A stretch of 64,000 nt of DNA from Chelydra serpentina. Lineage: Eukaryota; Chordata; Testudines; Chelydridae. This document shows, in pieces, positions 44,713-57,936 of the stretch. The position numbers were made by a program, and so were the translations under genes. Positions within the stretch are counted from its first letter, which is position 1; each line of letters opens with the position of its first letter. The stretch covers positions 40,176,001 through 40,240,000 of the forward strand of contig JBAIAC010000001.1 of NCBI GenBank assembly GCA_037349315.1, written 5' to 3'. Below the pieces are notes generated by a model. The model was not told the origin of the DNA. It did no database searches and was given only the letters and a program-made list of their open reading frames with translations.

Positions 44713-47700
44713 TGGTGAGGTGGCTCGCCATCCAAGAAACCATGGAAAAATGCTCATAGGTGGGAGAGGTTCCATAGTGAAGCAGCTATGAAAGCCAAGT
44801 CTCAGCAAAACCTGGCTGCCATGAACAGACTTCACTAGAAGCCCCAGATCAGAAGCCTGATATGCTGTTCCAAAGAAGGGTTGTCATGGTTTGACCTCGG
44901 TGGGGACCTTGACTCAAGAGAAGAGATCCTTCCCCTGCTGATGACAAAAGATCTTGGCACCAGGACCTGGGTATAAATGGAATTAATGGACCAAGGTTTA
45001 ACTCAGCCCCCACCCCTTCCAGCTGGAGACACTGGGGTGCAGGACTATTCATATCATGTTCCAACTTTGGGTTAAATAAACTAAACCCCTGATAGGCACT
45101 GTTCAATAAGTCCAATGAGGCTTATGTATATTGAATCCCAGTGTGGGAAACTGAGGCACAGACATACCTGCAGGGCTGGGCTGCTATGGCGCACTCTAGG
45201 GATGATGGCCCTTAACACAGGAGGACAAGTTAAGGTTGCGCAAGCCAGCTTAGTTCTGGCATTCTCTAACTTTTCAGTGTTTGAATTCACAACCTTAAAG
45301 TTATTTTAACATAGTTCTTTGTGTGTAATTTCCTGGGTTTTAAAAAAGCAAACTGGAAAAAAAGAGCCAAGTCTATCACGTGGCATTATATTAATGTCAA
45401 CATGAGTCATCAGCCAGGTTGGAACCTTAATTCTGCCCTCTTATGCCTACGCATTATGATTATGATGTCCACTTTCTATTTTGTTCCTCAGGACTCCTGG
45501 CTCCATCAGTGCACAGGAGGAACCATACTCACTTAATGAGCTGCTATTCAATATTTTGTTTTCTCCTCATTGTTCAATACCTTATTTACCTCACACTGCT
45601 CAAACCATGTTTGGAAGACAGAAATATTAATGTAGCATAAAGATAGGCCTGTGCTGAAACACCTTGTTATTTCAGGGCTTTAGTCACTTATGGTCTGATT
45701 CTTCGAGGTTCTCTGTGCTTTCAACTCCTGCTGATTACTGGGAGTGAGAGCTGTCATCTCCTCACCAGATAAGGTCACTAGTTGTCTCTTCAGCTCGCAG
45801 CCCAAAGATACCAGGAGTGCTACAACTCTTTGTCTTTTTAAATCAAACTGGAAAGTCATCTTTTTTTGTCCTTGCTTTAGTTAATTGTATAGACTGTGGA
45901 CCAAGTTCTTACCCTGGATACATGCATATCCAAGGGCAGAATTTGGCTCTGTAATATCACATTTGTAAAACACTTTGATAGGTACTGACATAAGATGCAA
46001 TAACATTTCATAGCAAAAATAAAAAGGAGCAGGGTCCTAATCCTTCTCCCATTCATGTCAATGGGCATTTTGTCATTGAATCAAATGAGAATAGGCTCAG
46101 GCATGAGGAAAGTAATTGATGTTTTAGCAAAACATTGCTTTAAAAGAATCAATGTTAACTTGGGTTTAATATGGGTTTGCAATATAATACAGGCACAGTT
46201 ATGTGCCCTCTTACTTTTGGTGGAATACATCAGCAAATTTCTCTGTAAACAAAATAGAGATTCAGTGTTGATAGACCATAACGTTTCATGGTAAGGATTA
46301 ATTTTCCTAAAAGAGGTTTTTTTTGTTTGTTTTTTAAAGGCAGTTTTGCAATTTACTCAATTATCTCAAATTATAACAGTAGATCAGGTAATCAATGTGT
46401 TGTAAACCTGCTTTCTCTTTCAAAGAATTCAATAAAGCAATAGTGGTTAGGGTGTTAACTGGCAGTATGAGTGATCACTCAACATTTTTGGGGGGAGGGA
46501 AGAGTAACAGGAAAATTGAAAAATCATAAATTTCCAGACTGTGCTTTCTTTTGATTTTGTTTGAATTTAGAATTCAGTTAATTTAATTCTCCCCCACTCC
46601 CCATCTAATCAACTGCCTATTAAGATAATGGACTACTTAGAAAATATTTATGAACACCTGTAATAAGCATGATCTCTGATGAAAGTTCAGCTACAAAGCA
46701 GACATTATTTCCATATCACTCCTGCACTTATCAAGGTTTTACAATTTAGAAATTCTCCCCGGTCTTGATATTTTATTTTACTGGAGAATTCATCACCAAA
46801 GATAAAATTAGTTCATCAAGCCAACGCTGATTATTAATGTTAACACTCTAGAGATTAATCATCTCTCTCCATCTCCATGTGGGAAAGGTAATTACAAAGG
46901 TATCTAACTCAATATCTTGAGCAGAAATTTTGTTTTTAAACTGGGTGAGGAGACAGTTACTGGCACTAAGCTACTTGACTATTATATTGTTAAGATTATA
47001 TCGTGGACAAATTTGGGCCAAATCACCTACCTCACCAGAGAAACTTCCAGAAGGGGGCCAGAAAGGTTGGTAAATGCCATAAAGTTCACCTTGCTGAGTT
47101 TTCTGACAGTACTCCCTTTGCAGGGCAAGTGTGGGGAGTGGAGTAGAACTACAGAATTTGAAGGGATGAGACTTCAACTCCCCACAGATTCTGAACATCC
47201 TTGAAGAAGTGACTCCCGCCTTTGGAAATAGGAGCCACTCATGTGAACCTCTCTTTCTGCTCTTGTCAGTCAGAAAGGGCATTGGAGAATACAGCTCCTT
47301 AAGGAGCTGCACTGCTATTGCTAGTGAGGAGCACAGTAGTAGCTACAACGGGGACTTAAAGAGTGAAAGCATCTGTGTAGTTGCAGTATATTATTCAGCC
47401 ACTAGATGTTTCTATGTGATGTATATAGTTCAAACAGGCTGTGGCCCCTAGTAAACAAGGGAGCTGGAGCTATATTGTATCTGCAGTTGTGGTTGCTTTT
47501 ATTTAATAAACGCCCCCTGTTAATGATGGTGATTCCATATATCATGAAAGAGTTCATACCGCTCTAAGCTGTGCACCTTGTGCCCTCCTAGTACAACTTA
47601 GAGTTGTGTTAACTCATGACCACATTTCAGAGAAAGCAGGGGTCAGCAGGGAAAAATATGTCTGACAGAGGAGTTCTGTCCTTAGCTATTAATGCCTGGG

Positions 47701-47980
47701 AACTCACTTAGTTATTACTAGCATAATATCTCATAACCTGTTGGTTTCAGTATCCTCTATTTCTCAGAGAATCCAGAGATTCTGGAATGGGGGGAGGGAA
47801 GCCTTTCTAACACTCTGGCAGCATTAAAGGACCACCGCTGGATGCACAGTGACTCTGGAGCAGGTGTAAATCTCTGTACTTCATCTCCATTAGCTGCCTC
47901 CCAGGTAGGTGGTACTACCTGCAGACCTCACACGACTAATGCCTAAACAAAGTATTTAGTATAACTAAATTAGGTCTCAA
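44713..47980. other. Unassigned sequence, mostly AT-rich
   Basis: No gene. The stretch 46690-46900 has no obvious repeat and even composition, and could be single-copy. The part 44880-45240 has a few C-rich patches. Open frames stay at or below about 113 codons without domains. Confidence 0.5.
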
Positions 47981-48120
47981 TTCACAAAGCACCCCCATTC
48001 AGGACAGCATGTAAGCATGTGCTTAATTTTAAGTACATGTTTATATTTCATTAAGTAAATTGGGCTTAAAAACATGCTTAAAATTATACACGTGCTTATG
48101 AGTTTTCCTGAAACAGGGCT
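47981..48120. repeat. Palindromic 'AAGCATGTGCTTAA' type repeat
   Basis: 'gtaagcatgtgcttaatttt' on the left side is mirrored by 'cttaaaattatacacgtgc' and 'ttatgagttttcctgaaac' on the right. Confidence 0.7.
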
Positions 48121-50655
48121 GTAAGCAAGATAAGCAGTTACCAGAAGCACATGTCTGAGAGATAGGGTGGAGCGCAAGATCACACAAAGGGAGGTGGGGG
48201 ATGCTCATTTTAGAGAGGAGAACACAAAGAAAATGAGAAGTCATTGACCTCATTGGAAGTAATGCGTGTTCAGCTCCCCTGAAAATCAGATTGCTTTTTT
48301 TTCAATGATTAAATATTAATTTTTAGCCATCTATGAAAATGTTGGCCTTGCACTCTATTAAGTATAAGCACCCACTTTGCCATGCTCTTCTACATTTGAT
48401 GAAAACAGCATGTCTTGTTCTGTTTAACAAAATAACATTTGTATTTTCCTGAGCATATCAGGGCTTGTTAAAGGTATTTTACTAATAAACATTTAATAAG
48501 GGTATTTGAAAAAGACAGAAAACTAATGTAAAGCACAAAACAAAATATTTGTACGTTCTTGATAGCTTCTCTTTAAATGTAAGCCTTCTATAATGATACA
48601 GTGACTTGTCACAACAACAGCTAAATCTGGGTTCTGTTGCTCATTGAAAATCTATTTATGTGCTCAAGAGAGTCCTGGAAAAGCAGGAAGCTCTGCATGA
48701 GTGTGGAGTGAAGCATAAAATAGGCAAATTAGATGTTGTACTGACCTTATGACATTGGAAATTTGATTGCTTCTTATGTTGTCTTTTTCTGTCCCTTTTA
48801 ATAATTGTCCAGAAAGTTAGTTCCAATGCTGCATGTTTCACCAGATACACAACTGTAATGAATTAGTGTATATATCTATATATCATGAAAAAGTATTACT
48901 GCATACCTAGGATGAGGGACAGTTGAACACAGTTTCATAAATTCAGTCAAACACGTCATGTTTGTCCACGCTGAACAACATACCAAACAGGAAATTCTGT
49001 TTAGTCATTAGTTTACCATTCATACTCTTCTGATGTGTCACTCTAGCATTGTCCATTGTGTGTTTAAACATAAGGTAGAATCCAGCAAGTACTCCACATA
49101 CAGAATTCACACTGACATCAAGGAGAGATCTATACACAGAGCTCTTGCAAAATTGATGGTAATGGATTTTTCCATCTGTAAAGTAGAATGGGCTTAAAAC
49201 ACATTATGGGAACATCAGCCCACTTCTTTTAAGCCTGAGAAATAGTCTATATTCTACTAACTTTATGAAATAAAATACATTGGGGGAAAAAACTTCTTTT
49301 AATGGAGATTCACTGTGCAGACCTGAAAATACTAGCCATGGGAGTTTTCATGGCTTGAAGAGATGCAACTCAGGGTGCAACTAAAAGGTCATTGTTCCCT
49401 GAAATGCTCCTGAAGATCACAGAGTGATGTATGAGCATCTCATTCTTCATTATAAGCCTGGTGGGGGGAGGGGGAGCTAAAAAGTACACAGCTTTTCAAG
49501 GCTTCAGTGAAAATCATACATATCCCTTTTCTATTCATCTTATTTTTGAGAAACCTACATTACCCTATAATGAAATATAATTATGGACATAACTTTTGCT
49601 TGTTTTCCTTGACAGGAGATTGTCCCTATTGTCTAGTTCTAAAATCTAAATTGAATTTGCTTTTGTTGACTTCCTTCAGAATTTCATTCGCACTTCATGC
49701 TGCTGCAGACCATTTTGTGAACCAGCAACAGAAGCGGCATTAGACAGCATGAGCTCATTTAGTCACATCTGAAGTCTGGTGAGAAGGCATTTTATTTGGC
49801 TCTGATCTCAGCGAGCTATCCCAGCCTCCCCAACTAAAACATTTAGTAGCCTCCTCTTGGATTCTGTACGTTTTTGAATTTCCTAGATCTTGGTAAAATT
49901 TTCAAGAGTGCCTATGTCACTTTTGAAAATAGGTCTTAGGCTTCTAAGTCACTTGGGCACTTAAAAAAATATAGGCCTGTCCCACCTGAAAACATGTACC
50001 TCTTTCATTTGTAGATCTATAGGTACTCCAAGCTATCATTCACTGTTGTAAGTTTCACAGTAGCTGTGTATGCAACATTTTCATATTGCTTTATTTTTCT
50101 TCCAGGCTTGAAAGCCTTGAATTGTAAGTGCTTCTTCAGTACTCCCCTAGGCATGGATAAAACAGCAGCAGGAAAAACAGAAAACACTCAGTGTATTGGT
50201 GTGAATTAGATGCCTGCTTTTTCATACCTAATATTAGAACACAGATACTAGCCATGGGGTGAGAAACACCTTGCTGTTTTTTCTCCAAGATTAGTGAGAA
50301 GGATAGTGGGTTGAACAGACCCTTTCCGTATATTCTCTAGATCAGTATAAGGGCTAGTGATGCCATCAGAAGTGATGGAATCATTAGTTCTGCTGTCACC
50401 GTCGAACAGAATGCTGTTCAAGGCAACTGGTATTGCTGATGCGCTAGGTTTGTCATCAGGAACTGGGAAGCAAGACACATGCTGCTGCTCATTCACTTCA
50501 AGTATCTTTCTCTTAAACCTGTGTCTTTTGAGACCAGGCAGATAGGGGGGGAAAAAACAGGTATTTAACTCCCATAAAATTCAGTGGGAACTGCATACTC
50601 GTAAAGGCAGAATTTGGCACTGTTTTTCCTAATTGACAACATTGGTTTTACATTT
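48121..50655. other. Unassigned AT-rich sequence
   Basis: No gene or firm repeat. A possible palindromic-repeat fragment ('gtcttaggcttctaagtc') is near 49932. Confidence 0.5.
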
Positions 50656-50658
50656 CCA

Positions 50659-51520
50659 GAAACATAAGAACGGCCACACTGGTCCAAACCAAAGGTCCAT
50701 CCAGCCCAGTATCCTGTCTTCCAACAGTGGCCAGTACCAGCCAGGTGCCCCAGAAGGAATGAACAGAACAAATAATCATCAAGTGATCCATCCCCTGTCA
50801 CCCATTCTGAGCTTCTGGCAAACAGGCTAGGGACACCATCCCTGCCCATTCTGGCTAATAGCCATTGATGGACCTATCCCTCCATCAACTTATCTAGTTC
50901 TTTTTTTAATCCTCTTATAGTCTTGGCCTTCACAACACCCTCTGGCAAGGCATTCCATAGGTCGACTGGGCGTTGTGTGAATGTAACACTGACAGACCCT
51001 GGTTGTCATCGGGAGGGATTGAACCTGGGACCTCTGAAGCTAAATGCATGAGCCTCTATTGCATGAGCTAAAAGTCACAGGCCCATTAGCTAAGGCTATA
51101 GAGTAGACTCATTAATCTCTCTCAACGTGTTCCTGGTGCCACTAGATGGGACAGCGCACCACACCCAGGAGGTGTGTGGGTTACATGAAAAAATACTTCC
51201 TTTTGTTTGTTTTAAACCTGCTGCCTATTAATTTCATTTGGTGAGTTTTTGTGTTATGGGAAGGAGTAAATAACACTTCCTTATTTGCTTTGTCCAGACC
51301 AGTCATGATTTTATAGGCCTCTATCATATCCCACCTTAGTCGTCTCTTTTCCAAACTGAAAAGTCCCAGTCTTATTAATCACCCCTCATATGGAAGCCGT
51401 TCAATACCACTAAATATTTTTGTTGCCCTTTCCTGAGTCTTTTCCAATTCCAATGTATCTTTTTTAGGAGATGGGGCGACCACGTCTGCACACAGCATTC
51501 AAGATGTGGGCCTACCGTGG
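50659..51520 (-). mobile_element. CR1 LINE, 5'-truncated, split by a 204-bp element
   Basis: It starts 'aacataagaacggccac' and covers 3' UTR, then the C-terminal ORF2 region to 'gatgggcctaccgtgg'-like sequence near 51518. The copy is interrupted at 50981/51186 by the LTR-like element, with 'tgaa' on both sides. The pre-insertion sequence reads through cleanly if the insert is disregarded. The remaining ORF2 has stops. Confidence 0.88.
50982..51185 (-). mobile_element. Small LTR-like element with internal tRNA-like segment, copy 2 (intact)
   Basis: It is 204 bp, with ends 'tgtaacactgacag' and 'gtgtgggttaca' and a 4-bp target duplication 'tgaa' at 50978-50981 and 51186-51189. On the minus strand it has a B-box-like 'ggttcaatcc' and, further 5', 'tagctcatgcaatagagg' as D-arm/A box. 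It aligns with the copy at 31283-31985 over its full length. Because it sits cleanly in a CR1, its limits are well fixed. Confidence 0.85.
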
Positions 51521-51539
51521 ATTGATAAAAGCAGTGGGC

Positions 51540-51700
51540 TAGACTCTGACTTCGGTTAGGGCCTAATCCATAGCCAGTTGGAATCTTTCTCTTAACTTCA
51601 GTGTGCTTTGGATCAGGCCCTTTACACTGCTGCAAATCCAGAGTAACTCTTCAATGGGATCTCCAGATTTACAGCTGTGTAAGTGAGACCAGTTTATGGA
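51540..51700. repeat. Palindromic foldback repeat, decayed
   Basis: 'gactctgacttcggttaggg' ... 'ggatcaggccc' and 'tttacactgctgc' ... 'cagctgtgtaagtg' form mirrored pairs typical of the family at 3404 and 11002. Confidence 0.5.
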
Positions 51701-53635
51701 CCCCCGTCCCTCAAAAAATGTAGAGCTTAATGCATCCGAGTTTTTCAACGGATGCTTTGTATCTTTTAAAGATGGCTTTTCCCCCAAACTGGCATGTGCT
51801 CTCTCTCTATATCAAACAGAGTGTACTCCTCTGCCCCAAAAAGGTTCTTCCAGTTTGTAAAGTTTTTCCCCATCAGTAAATAGGTTTTATATTTTATTCA
51901 GGGAAATGAGGTAGTGGGATAGGAGGTACGGTCATATTGGCCTAGAAAACAGCAGGAAGCTTTATGGTGTGATTTTCCCTGATTGGCCAACAGACAGCAC
52001 CATGTAATGTCCTAAAGTCTTACTCTTGAGACATAAAGACGAAACTAGATGAGGCTACGCTGTATTTCAGAGCCACTCATGCCACGCTGGGTTTCAATCC
52101 AATATCAGTCCCAATTCAAATTCTTTAATTTTACTTTCAAGGTATTTAACTTGATTAGGGCCCTGACTCCGACTCTCTCTCTGGCCATGACTTACTACCT
52201 GTGGGGCAGCCGGTCTTTTCATCACCCCCTACAAAAGGCTGAGCCTAAATGACCCAATCTAGCTCCCAAAGAACTGGCAAGCATAGAAATAACAAAGTTG
52301 TTGTGATTTAACTTTTGGAAGTTTACTTAACAGTTTTCTGTAGTAGATAATAGTTCTCTTATGAATACTTCAGCCATGAAGATCACTGGCATTCAAAACA
52401 TTTTGAATCATAACTTAAAACCCAGTAGGTAAATTATGTGCAATTATGTGTGTATTGGAGAAGTTATCACAATTTTGTTCTGCTTCAGCAGTGTAATCTT
52501 ACCAAGGTCTCACCAGACAGTTGCAACTCATTTTGACAATTTCCAATTAACAATCCCAAACCTATCCTTATACAAAACTGCATTTCTTTGAAAGAAAGTA
52601 CTCCTCATGCATCTCTGAGTTATTATAAATCACAGTGACATTGTGCTTTCACCCATAACACCCAATATACAGATACTCTTCTGCTTTCCATTTCTATCTT
52701 ATCTCGAAAAGCACCTTGGGGCACGCTGAAGAGCTGTCTGTCTATTTGAAGTATTTTTACAGGTTGTAAGTGATTTTAAATGCAAACTTCTTTTGTAAAA
52801 ACAAATAAAACATTTACACTGCATAGACATAAAATAAACGTTCAGATCTTGACATGAAACCTTTCTGTAGCAGAATGTTCTTAGTGCAATATGTATGACT
52901 TAGCCCTGGTATATTTCCACCAAATAATGAAGGTTAATTTGTGCAAAAGAGATTTTCCTATAAACTTTCATTCTATGTGCTACTAATAACTTTTCAATTA
53001 TAATGAAACTACTCTGTAATTGGTTTGCAAGTATATAAAAATTTTGTGCCATGAAAATTGCCAGATAATCTTTAAGTAACACTCTCACCTCACATTCCTG
53101 TAGACATTTGAACTGTATTAGAAATATTTCAGAGAATTAAGTTACAGTACATTTTGTGCTCAGACACTCTGATAATAGGAATTTCAGAGATAGATAGTAG
53201 GATACAGCAAGTTAGAATTTATGCAGTAAAAATGTTTTATTCACTTGTGAAAAACTATGAGACACCCAGACCCTGCAACCCTCACAGGCTCCGTATGCAA
53301 GGAAATAGGGAAAAAAGATATAAATCTTCTCTGGGCAGCACAGTGGGGGAGATGGGCTTATCATCCTCGATGGTATTTTACCTCTCTTGTGTCAACAGGT
53401 CTATAATGCTGCGATAGATGTTATTTACAAAAGCGGAACCTGGTACAGAATGACTTGCTTATGTACAGCTGGGAGCACCTCTGTTTTTCCTTTTGTCAGC
53501 TTAGGTCGGGAAGAGGTGAGGCCAAACATGACGGGTAGAAGAAGATAAGAAGTATGTTGATGATCCTGAGCTACTGCATTACTGGAGAATTACTGAGACA
53601 GAGATGCCAGGTTCTTTGACCATCAACACCTGCCC
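51701..53635. other. Unassigned AT-rich sequence
   Basis: No gene or repeat recognised over about 1.9 kb. Confidence 0.5.
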
Positions 53636-53860
53636 CTTGAATGAACTGAAGGAATTTTTCTGTCTTTTTTAAGTGTTTGCTTCCCTTCAGTTTGACTCTT
53701 TCCCCCTTTCTTCCTCTCTCTCTAAATCTCTCCGTCAGTTAATTCCCCTTCCAATTTTTTTTAACATCCTGTTTGAAATTTGGCCCTTCTTTCCCCTCTC
53801 CCTGTCCCTTGTCCCTTCCCTTCCCCTTAATTCTGTTCTCTCCTTGGCCCCCTTCGTACC

Positions 53861-54562
53861 TGTAGTGGGGTGATCACCCTGCTCAGGCCTGAAGGGGTTA
53901 AAAACAGCCTTGGGAGAGGGCTGAAGCTGCGAGAGGGTGGCTGCTAGGGAAAGCAGCAAGCCTCGGCTGATTGGGGAAACATCCACAGCTGTGGCCACGC
54001 CCCAATCAGGGCCCAGCTAGCCTTTATAAGAGGGCAGTGGGCCAGAAGGACAGAGTCTCTGTCTGAATGTAGAGAGGGAAGGACCTGGCTGCCTGGGAGC
54101 TAAACAGGGACCTGAGGTGGGGCAGTGCTGGGGGAAGACAAGAGATGCTGGGGAGCTCCTGCTGGAAACCCCCCCAGGCTGCAAGGCCTTTTGCGGGGCC
54201 TGAATGGGTTCTGGGGCTGCAAAGGGGCAGCAGGTCCAAACCTCCCTTGCCTATGATGACTGGCTATTACAGACTGAAGTCTGCCCCAGGGAATGGGGGC
54301 TTGATGATGACTGGCAGTATGCTCATAGGCTGAGGCAAGCTGGGGAATAGAGGGTGGGAGTTCCCCTGGAAGGGGAGACCCAGATCTGTGGGGTACTGCC
54401 AGGAGGCAGCACCCCAGACAAAGGGGCAGTGGGGTTTGGGAAGGACATGTGGGCCAATGGCGAGCAGGACAGCAACTAGCAGAGGGTGCTCTGGGCTGGA
54501 AAAAGCTTATTCCCTGGACAACCAGCAGGAGGTGCCGCAGGGGTGAGCCCTGCACTGTTACA
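53861..54562 (+). mobile_element. Solo LTR, 702 bp, with 5-bp target duplication
   Basis: Ends are 'tgtagtggggtgatcacc' and 'cctgcactgttaca' (TG...CA). The flanks are 'gtacc' (53856-53860) and 'atacc' (54563-54567), one mismatch. A CCAAT box and a TATA box lie in the left third (see next entry), so transcription ran rightward. No retroviral genes remain: recombination between the two original LTRs is the usual cause. Confidence 0.82.
53994..54050 (+). promoter_or_regulatory. LTR U3 promoter: GC/KLF-type box, CCAAT, TATA
   Basis: In order: 'ccacgcccc' (53995-54003), 'ccaat' (54002-54006) and 'tttataag' (54023-54030). The CCAAT to TATA distance of about 20 bp is shorter than in many cellular promoters but common in compact LTR promoters. 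The start site would lie near 54055-54060. Whether it is active is unknown. Confidence 0.6.
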
Positions 54563-54760
54563 ATACCCATTTTTCCTTCTGCCCTTTTCTTGCCCCTTCT
54601 ATCCCCCTGCCTCCTCCTTTTCCTCTTGGCTCTTTTTCTTTCCACCAGTTTCCTTTTCCCCCCTACCTTCTCTTTGCCCCTTCCTCCCATTTACCCTCTG
54701 CTTGGTCTTCCTCTCTAGCACCTTCTTCCCTTTGCTCTTTCCTTGACCTCACTGTTTGCA

Positions 54761-57700
54761 TCACACTCCTCACTCGTTAGTCATTCCACACAGTGCTGCG
54801 ATCACTAAGATGTTACCTTTGAGCCCTCCGTCCTCAACCTCCTCCCATCAAGACTGAGAAGCTTTACGATGTGGAGCAGAATGTCTAGGATCCTACATGA
54901 TTAAACACTTTAGCAGCATCTCTCCCCCTTGCTTGCAGATCAGCTTCCAGCAGGTTGAAGTGGAGCAGGAGGCTGGCTGACTGGATGCTGAAAAGGCAAT
55001 GGAAACAGAGCTGTTAATGTGCACAATGACACAGCTACTTGTGTATTGACTGGAGTACTCTGGGGAATCTCAAGTCCCTGAAAAGCACCACACTTTCCAA
55101 ACTCCTCCCCTTTCAGGCTGAGGGCTATACATGTCTTTCTATGAGAGTGAGCTGTGATTCTTAAACACAGCTGATTCTGGATATTGGTCATGTTTACTGG
55201 TCTTCATACACGTCCCTGTGGGTAAAACAAATGTTATCAGTGGCCTGCAACTATCCCACTTTGTATAGTTCCCCAGAAAGCCCAGTATACAGAAGGAAAT
55301 CACAAAACAAATGAAATGGTGTCCTGTCTGCACCCAGAATACCACACTGGCTGCCACGAAAACCCATTACCTCTGCAGTCTCCTGCACTGACAATACACT
55401 GCACCTGTCTGTGCACAACCCTCTGGTATTGGAAGTTATCCCATGACCCCACATCATTTAAGGGAATATGTTCAGATGAAAGTCACCTTCATTCAAAGAC
55501 CAAGCGTGGCAATTTTCAGCCCCAGAGATGATTGTTTTTCTTCAGAATGTTATCAGCATGTGAAAGGGAGCATGTGTGTGTGTGTGGGGGGGGAGTTTGA
55601 TAGTGGTTGCCACTTTAAAAAAAAATCCAATGTTTTCCACACTTCAGTGTTTGACCTTGCTATGTCATATATAGTGTTTCCTTGTAAGTTAAAATAAGTA
55701 ATGCAACTACCGTGGCAAATTAATGGCCTGCCACTGTGTGATACATTTTTAATGGTGAGCACTCTAAACTAGAAATGGTTTTACATCCTTCACTAGAGAG
55801 GTCGCTTCTAGCACCATTGCTATAATAATTATGCTCTGTACATACTGTAACATTTTACATTGCCAGTGCTTTGCACAAATTAACCAATGACTGGGAGCTA
55901 AGCAAAGAAATGAGACAAAGAGTTGCAATGGCTGGTGCAAGTCTACGCAGCAAGTCAACATCACAGCTGGAATTAGGATCCAGCACTTCAGTCTTATTTC
56001 CTGTCCACTAGGCTAGGGATTCTCAAAGGTTCTCATAGTGTGAACTACATCTTCATAGAGAGATTGTCTCTTGTACACTTCCCTTCCAATGGATGAATGC
56101 TGGGTTCATGTCCACTCCCATTAATGACTGCATAACATACCTGTGGCAATGACAGCAATTGCTGACCTGGAAATGTAACACGAGACAAATATTTAACATA
56201 CTTTTAGCATATTTTATTCAGTTTGACAGCAGAAACAAGGAGGAGGAGCACCTTGTGCATCTCTTTCTGGACCACCTGCTGGTGCTCTGAGGACCACAGA
56301 TGGTCCATACATCACAGCTGGAGGATTACCATGTTGCTGGAGAAGTGACTTCCTGAGATTCCATAGGTCTAAAATGGTTCTGAGCAAAAGCAAAAAGTCA
56401 GAATTACAGAAGTCTCTCTGATGCAGAGAAGACATTTATAATGATATTTATTACAAATGGGAGCTTGTAAATGAGAATGAATTCTGAGAAGAATACCATC
56501 ATGATAAACCACATAAAAAATCCTAATGCTAAACCCTCCCTAAAACCTGATGCCTCATTGAGAAACCTTGGAATGAAAATGTATGAGCCAGGAATTTTTG
56601 GAAATGTTCATACTTCTATTCATTTTTTTCATGCCTGGAGTCCTTTGTTTCATGAATGAATAGACAAATGGGATCCAGCAATGGCCATTTTCTCAAACCA
56701 TACTAAAAAGCAGGTAATATACACATGGCAGATTTCACTAATTGTGCATATTTTATACCTCACTAGCAGAGTTAACATATTTCTATCCTGACTAGATTTG
56801 GAACTTTCTAGCTACTGCCTTGAAAGTTAAAAATAAGTGACTGACAGCAGAATATAATATAACAGCACAGAGAGTCAACTGTTCAATGCAGGGGTCACTG
56901 GTTTTATCTTTACACTAAAAACTACAGCCAGTTTATAATTTATATCAATTTTGCTCTAAAAGTGCTGCAGCTGTAATTGCTCTCCACCAAGGCCTTTAGA
57001 AAACCACAAGAAGAACTGTGTCTGAATGCAGCAGGCATCACTGTTCACAAACGTCCATCCAGATAACAGGATCTTTAAAACTCACCTCATGAGGGATACC
57101 ATTTTTGAACATGAGGTAGTTTTGGAAGATGCATAGGGCATACATTATGCATACTGCCTGGCAAAAGTGACTTGGCTTTGCTATTTAAATCTAGCCGTTA
57201 GTGTCTTCCCTGAATTGTCTTAACATAAGTTCTGTTCAAAGAGATATTAATCAGGCTAACACCAAAGCCGGCTCTTAATGTTTCTACTGCCTACTTTTTT
57301 ATCCAGTCCTATAAACTTTATATTGGGATATAAATTAAGATTTCAAATGCTACTGCTTGCTTCTCAGCATCCTTGCCGGAGGCTGCCTTTAGTGCTGAAA
57401 TGCCTGTCAAGACCATAGAAATGACGCATTTGAAAATGCCATCAGCTTTGATGTAATGTTTATTTCTTCCCATTAATGAAAAGATTTCCCATTTATTATA
57501 GAAATATTTCTGGTGTTTTAAAAAAAATATTGTAAGCTTTGTATTGCTTTAAGATTTAGTATGATGGAAAGGCTTTTTATTAAAACAGTACTTTTTTTTC
57601 CCTCTAGCTCCAAGACTGGCATCACAAAGTCTAATTTTGAAAGTTTACGTTATTTCTCTGCATAATGGGATTGAAGCTGGGGAAGATTAACAGGAGGCAA

Positions 57701-57935
57701 TCTAATTTAATGGTTGCAAATTATAGTTGATGAAGGAATGTGTTAATCAGGAAAAAATAACTGACTTCCAATTTGGAAGAAAAAGAAGATGAGAAATGCA
57801 TGTTGTGAAGTTGCGCATCTAAATATCCACTTTTGTTTCTCAATCAAGATCCATAAATTAATGCAGACATCCTGGAACCAGAGACCATCTCTGAAGCACA
57901 TATAATGCATCTGATTGATGGTTCAGTATATGACA
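54761..57935. other. Unassigned sequence, with a MIR-like fragment
   Basis: No gene. Around 55950-56020 the minus strand contains a MIR-like 'gtgctggatcctaattcc' ('ggatccagcacttcag' on plus). A (TG)n plus G run lies at 55573-55592. The interval 57100-57560 is AT-rich, lacks repeats and has ATTA-type motifs, and may be single-copy. Confidence 0.45.
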
Positions 57936-57936
57936 G

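Larger units (their letters stand above)
53640..54760. repeat. Pyrimidine-rich tract, split by a solo LTR
   Basis: Both flanks of the LTR are strongly C/T-biased on the plus strand, for example 'tcttcctctctctctaaatc' before it and 'ccccttctatccccctgcct' after it. Disregarding the LTR, this is one continuous pyrimidine tract of about 400 bp. The open frames crossing it (up to 196 codons in the LTR part) are compositional. Confidence 0.8.

Noticed and set aside
54100..54690. 196-codon open frame on the minus strand
   Set aside because: It lies antisense across the solo LTR and the pyrimidine tract; its Lys/Arg-rich start is simply the purine strand of that tract.
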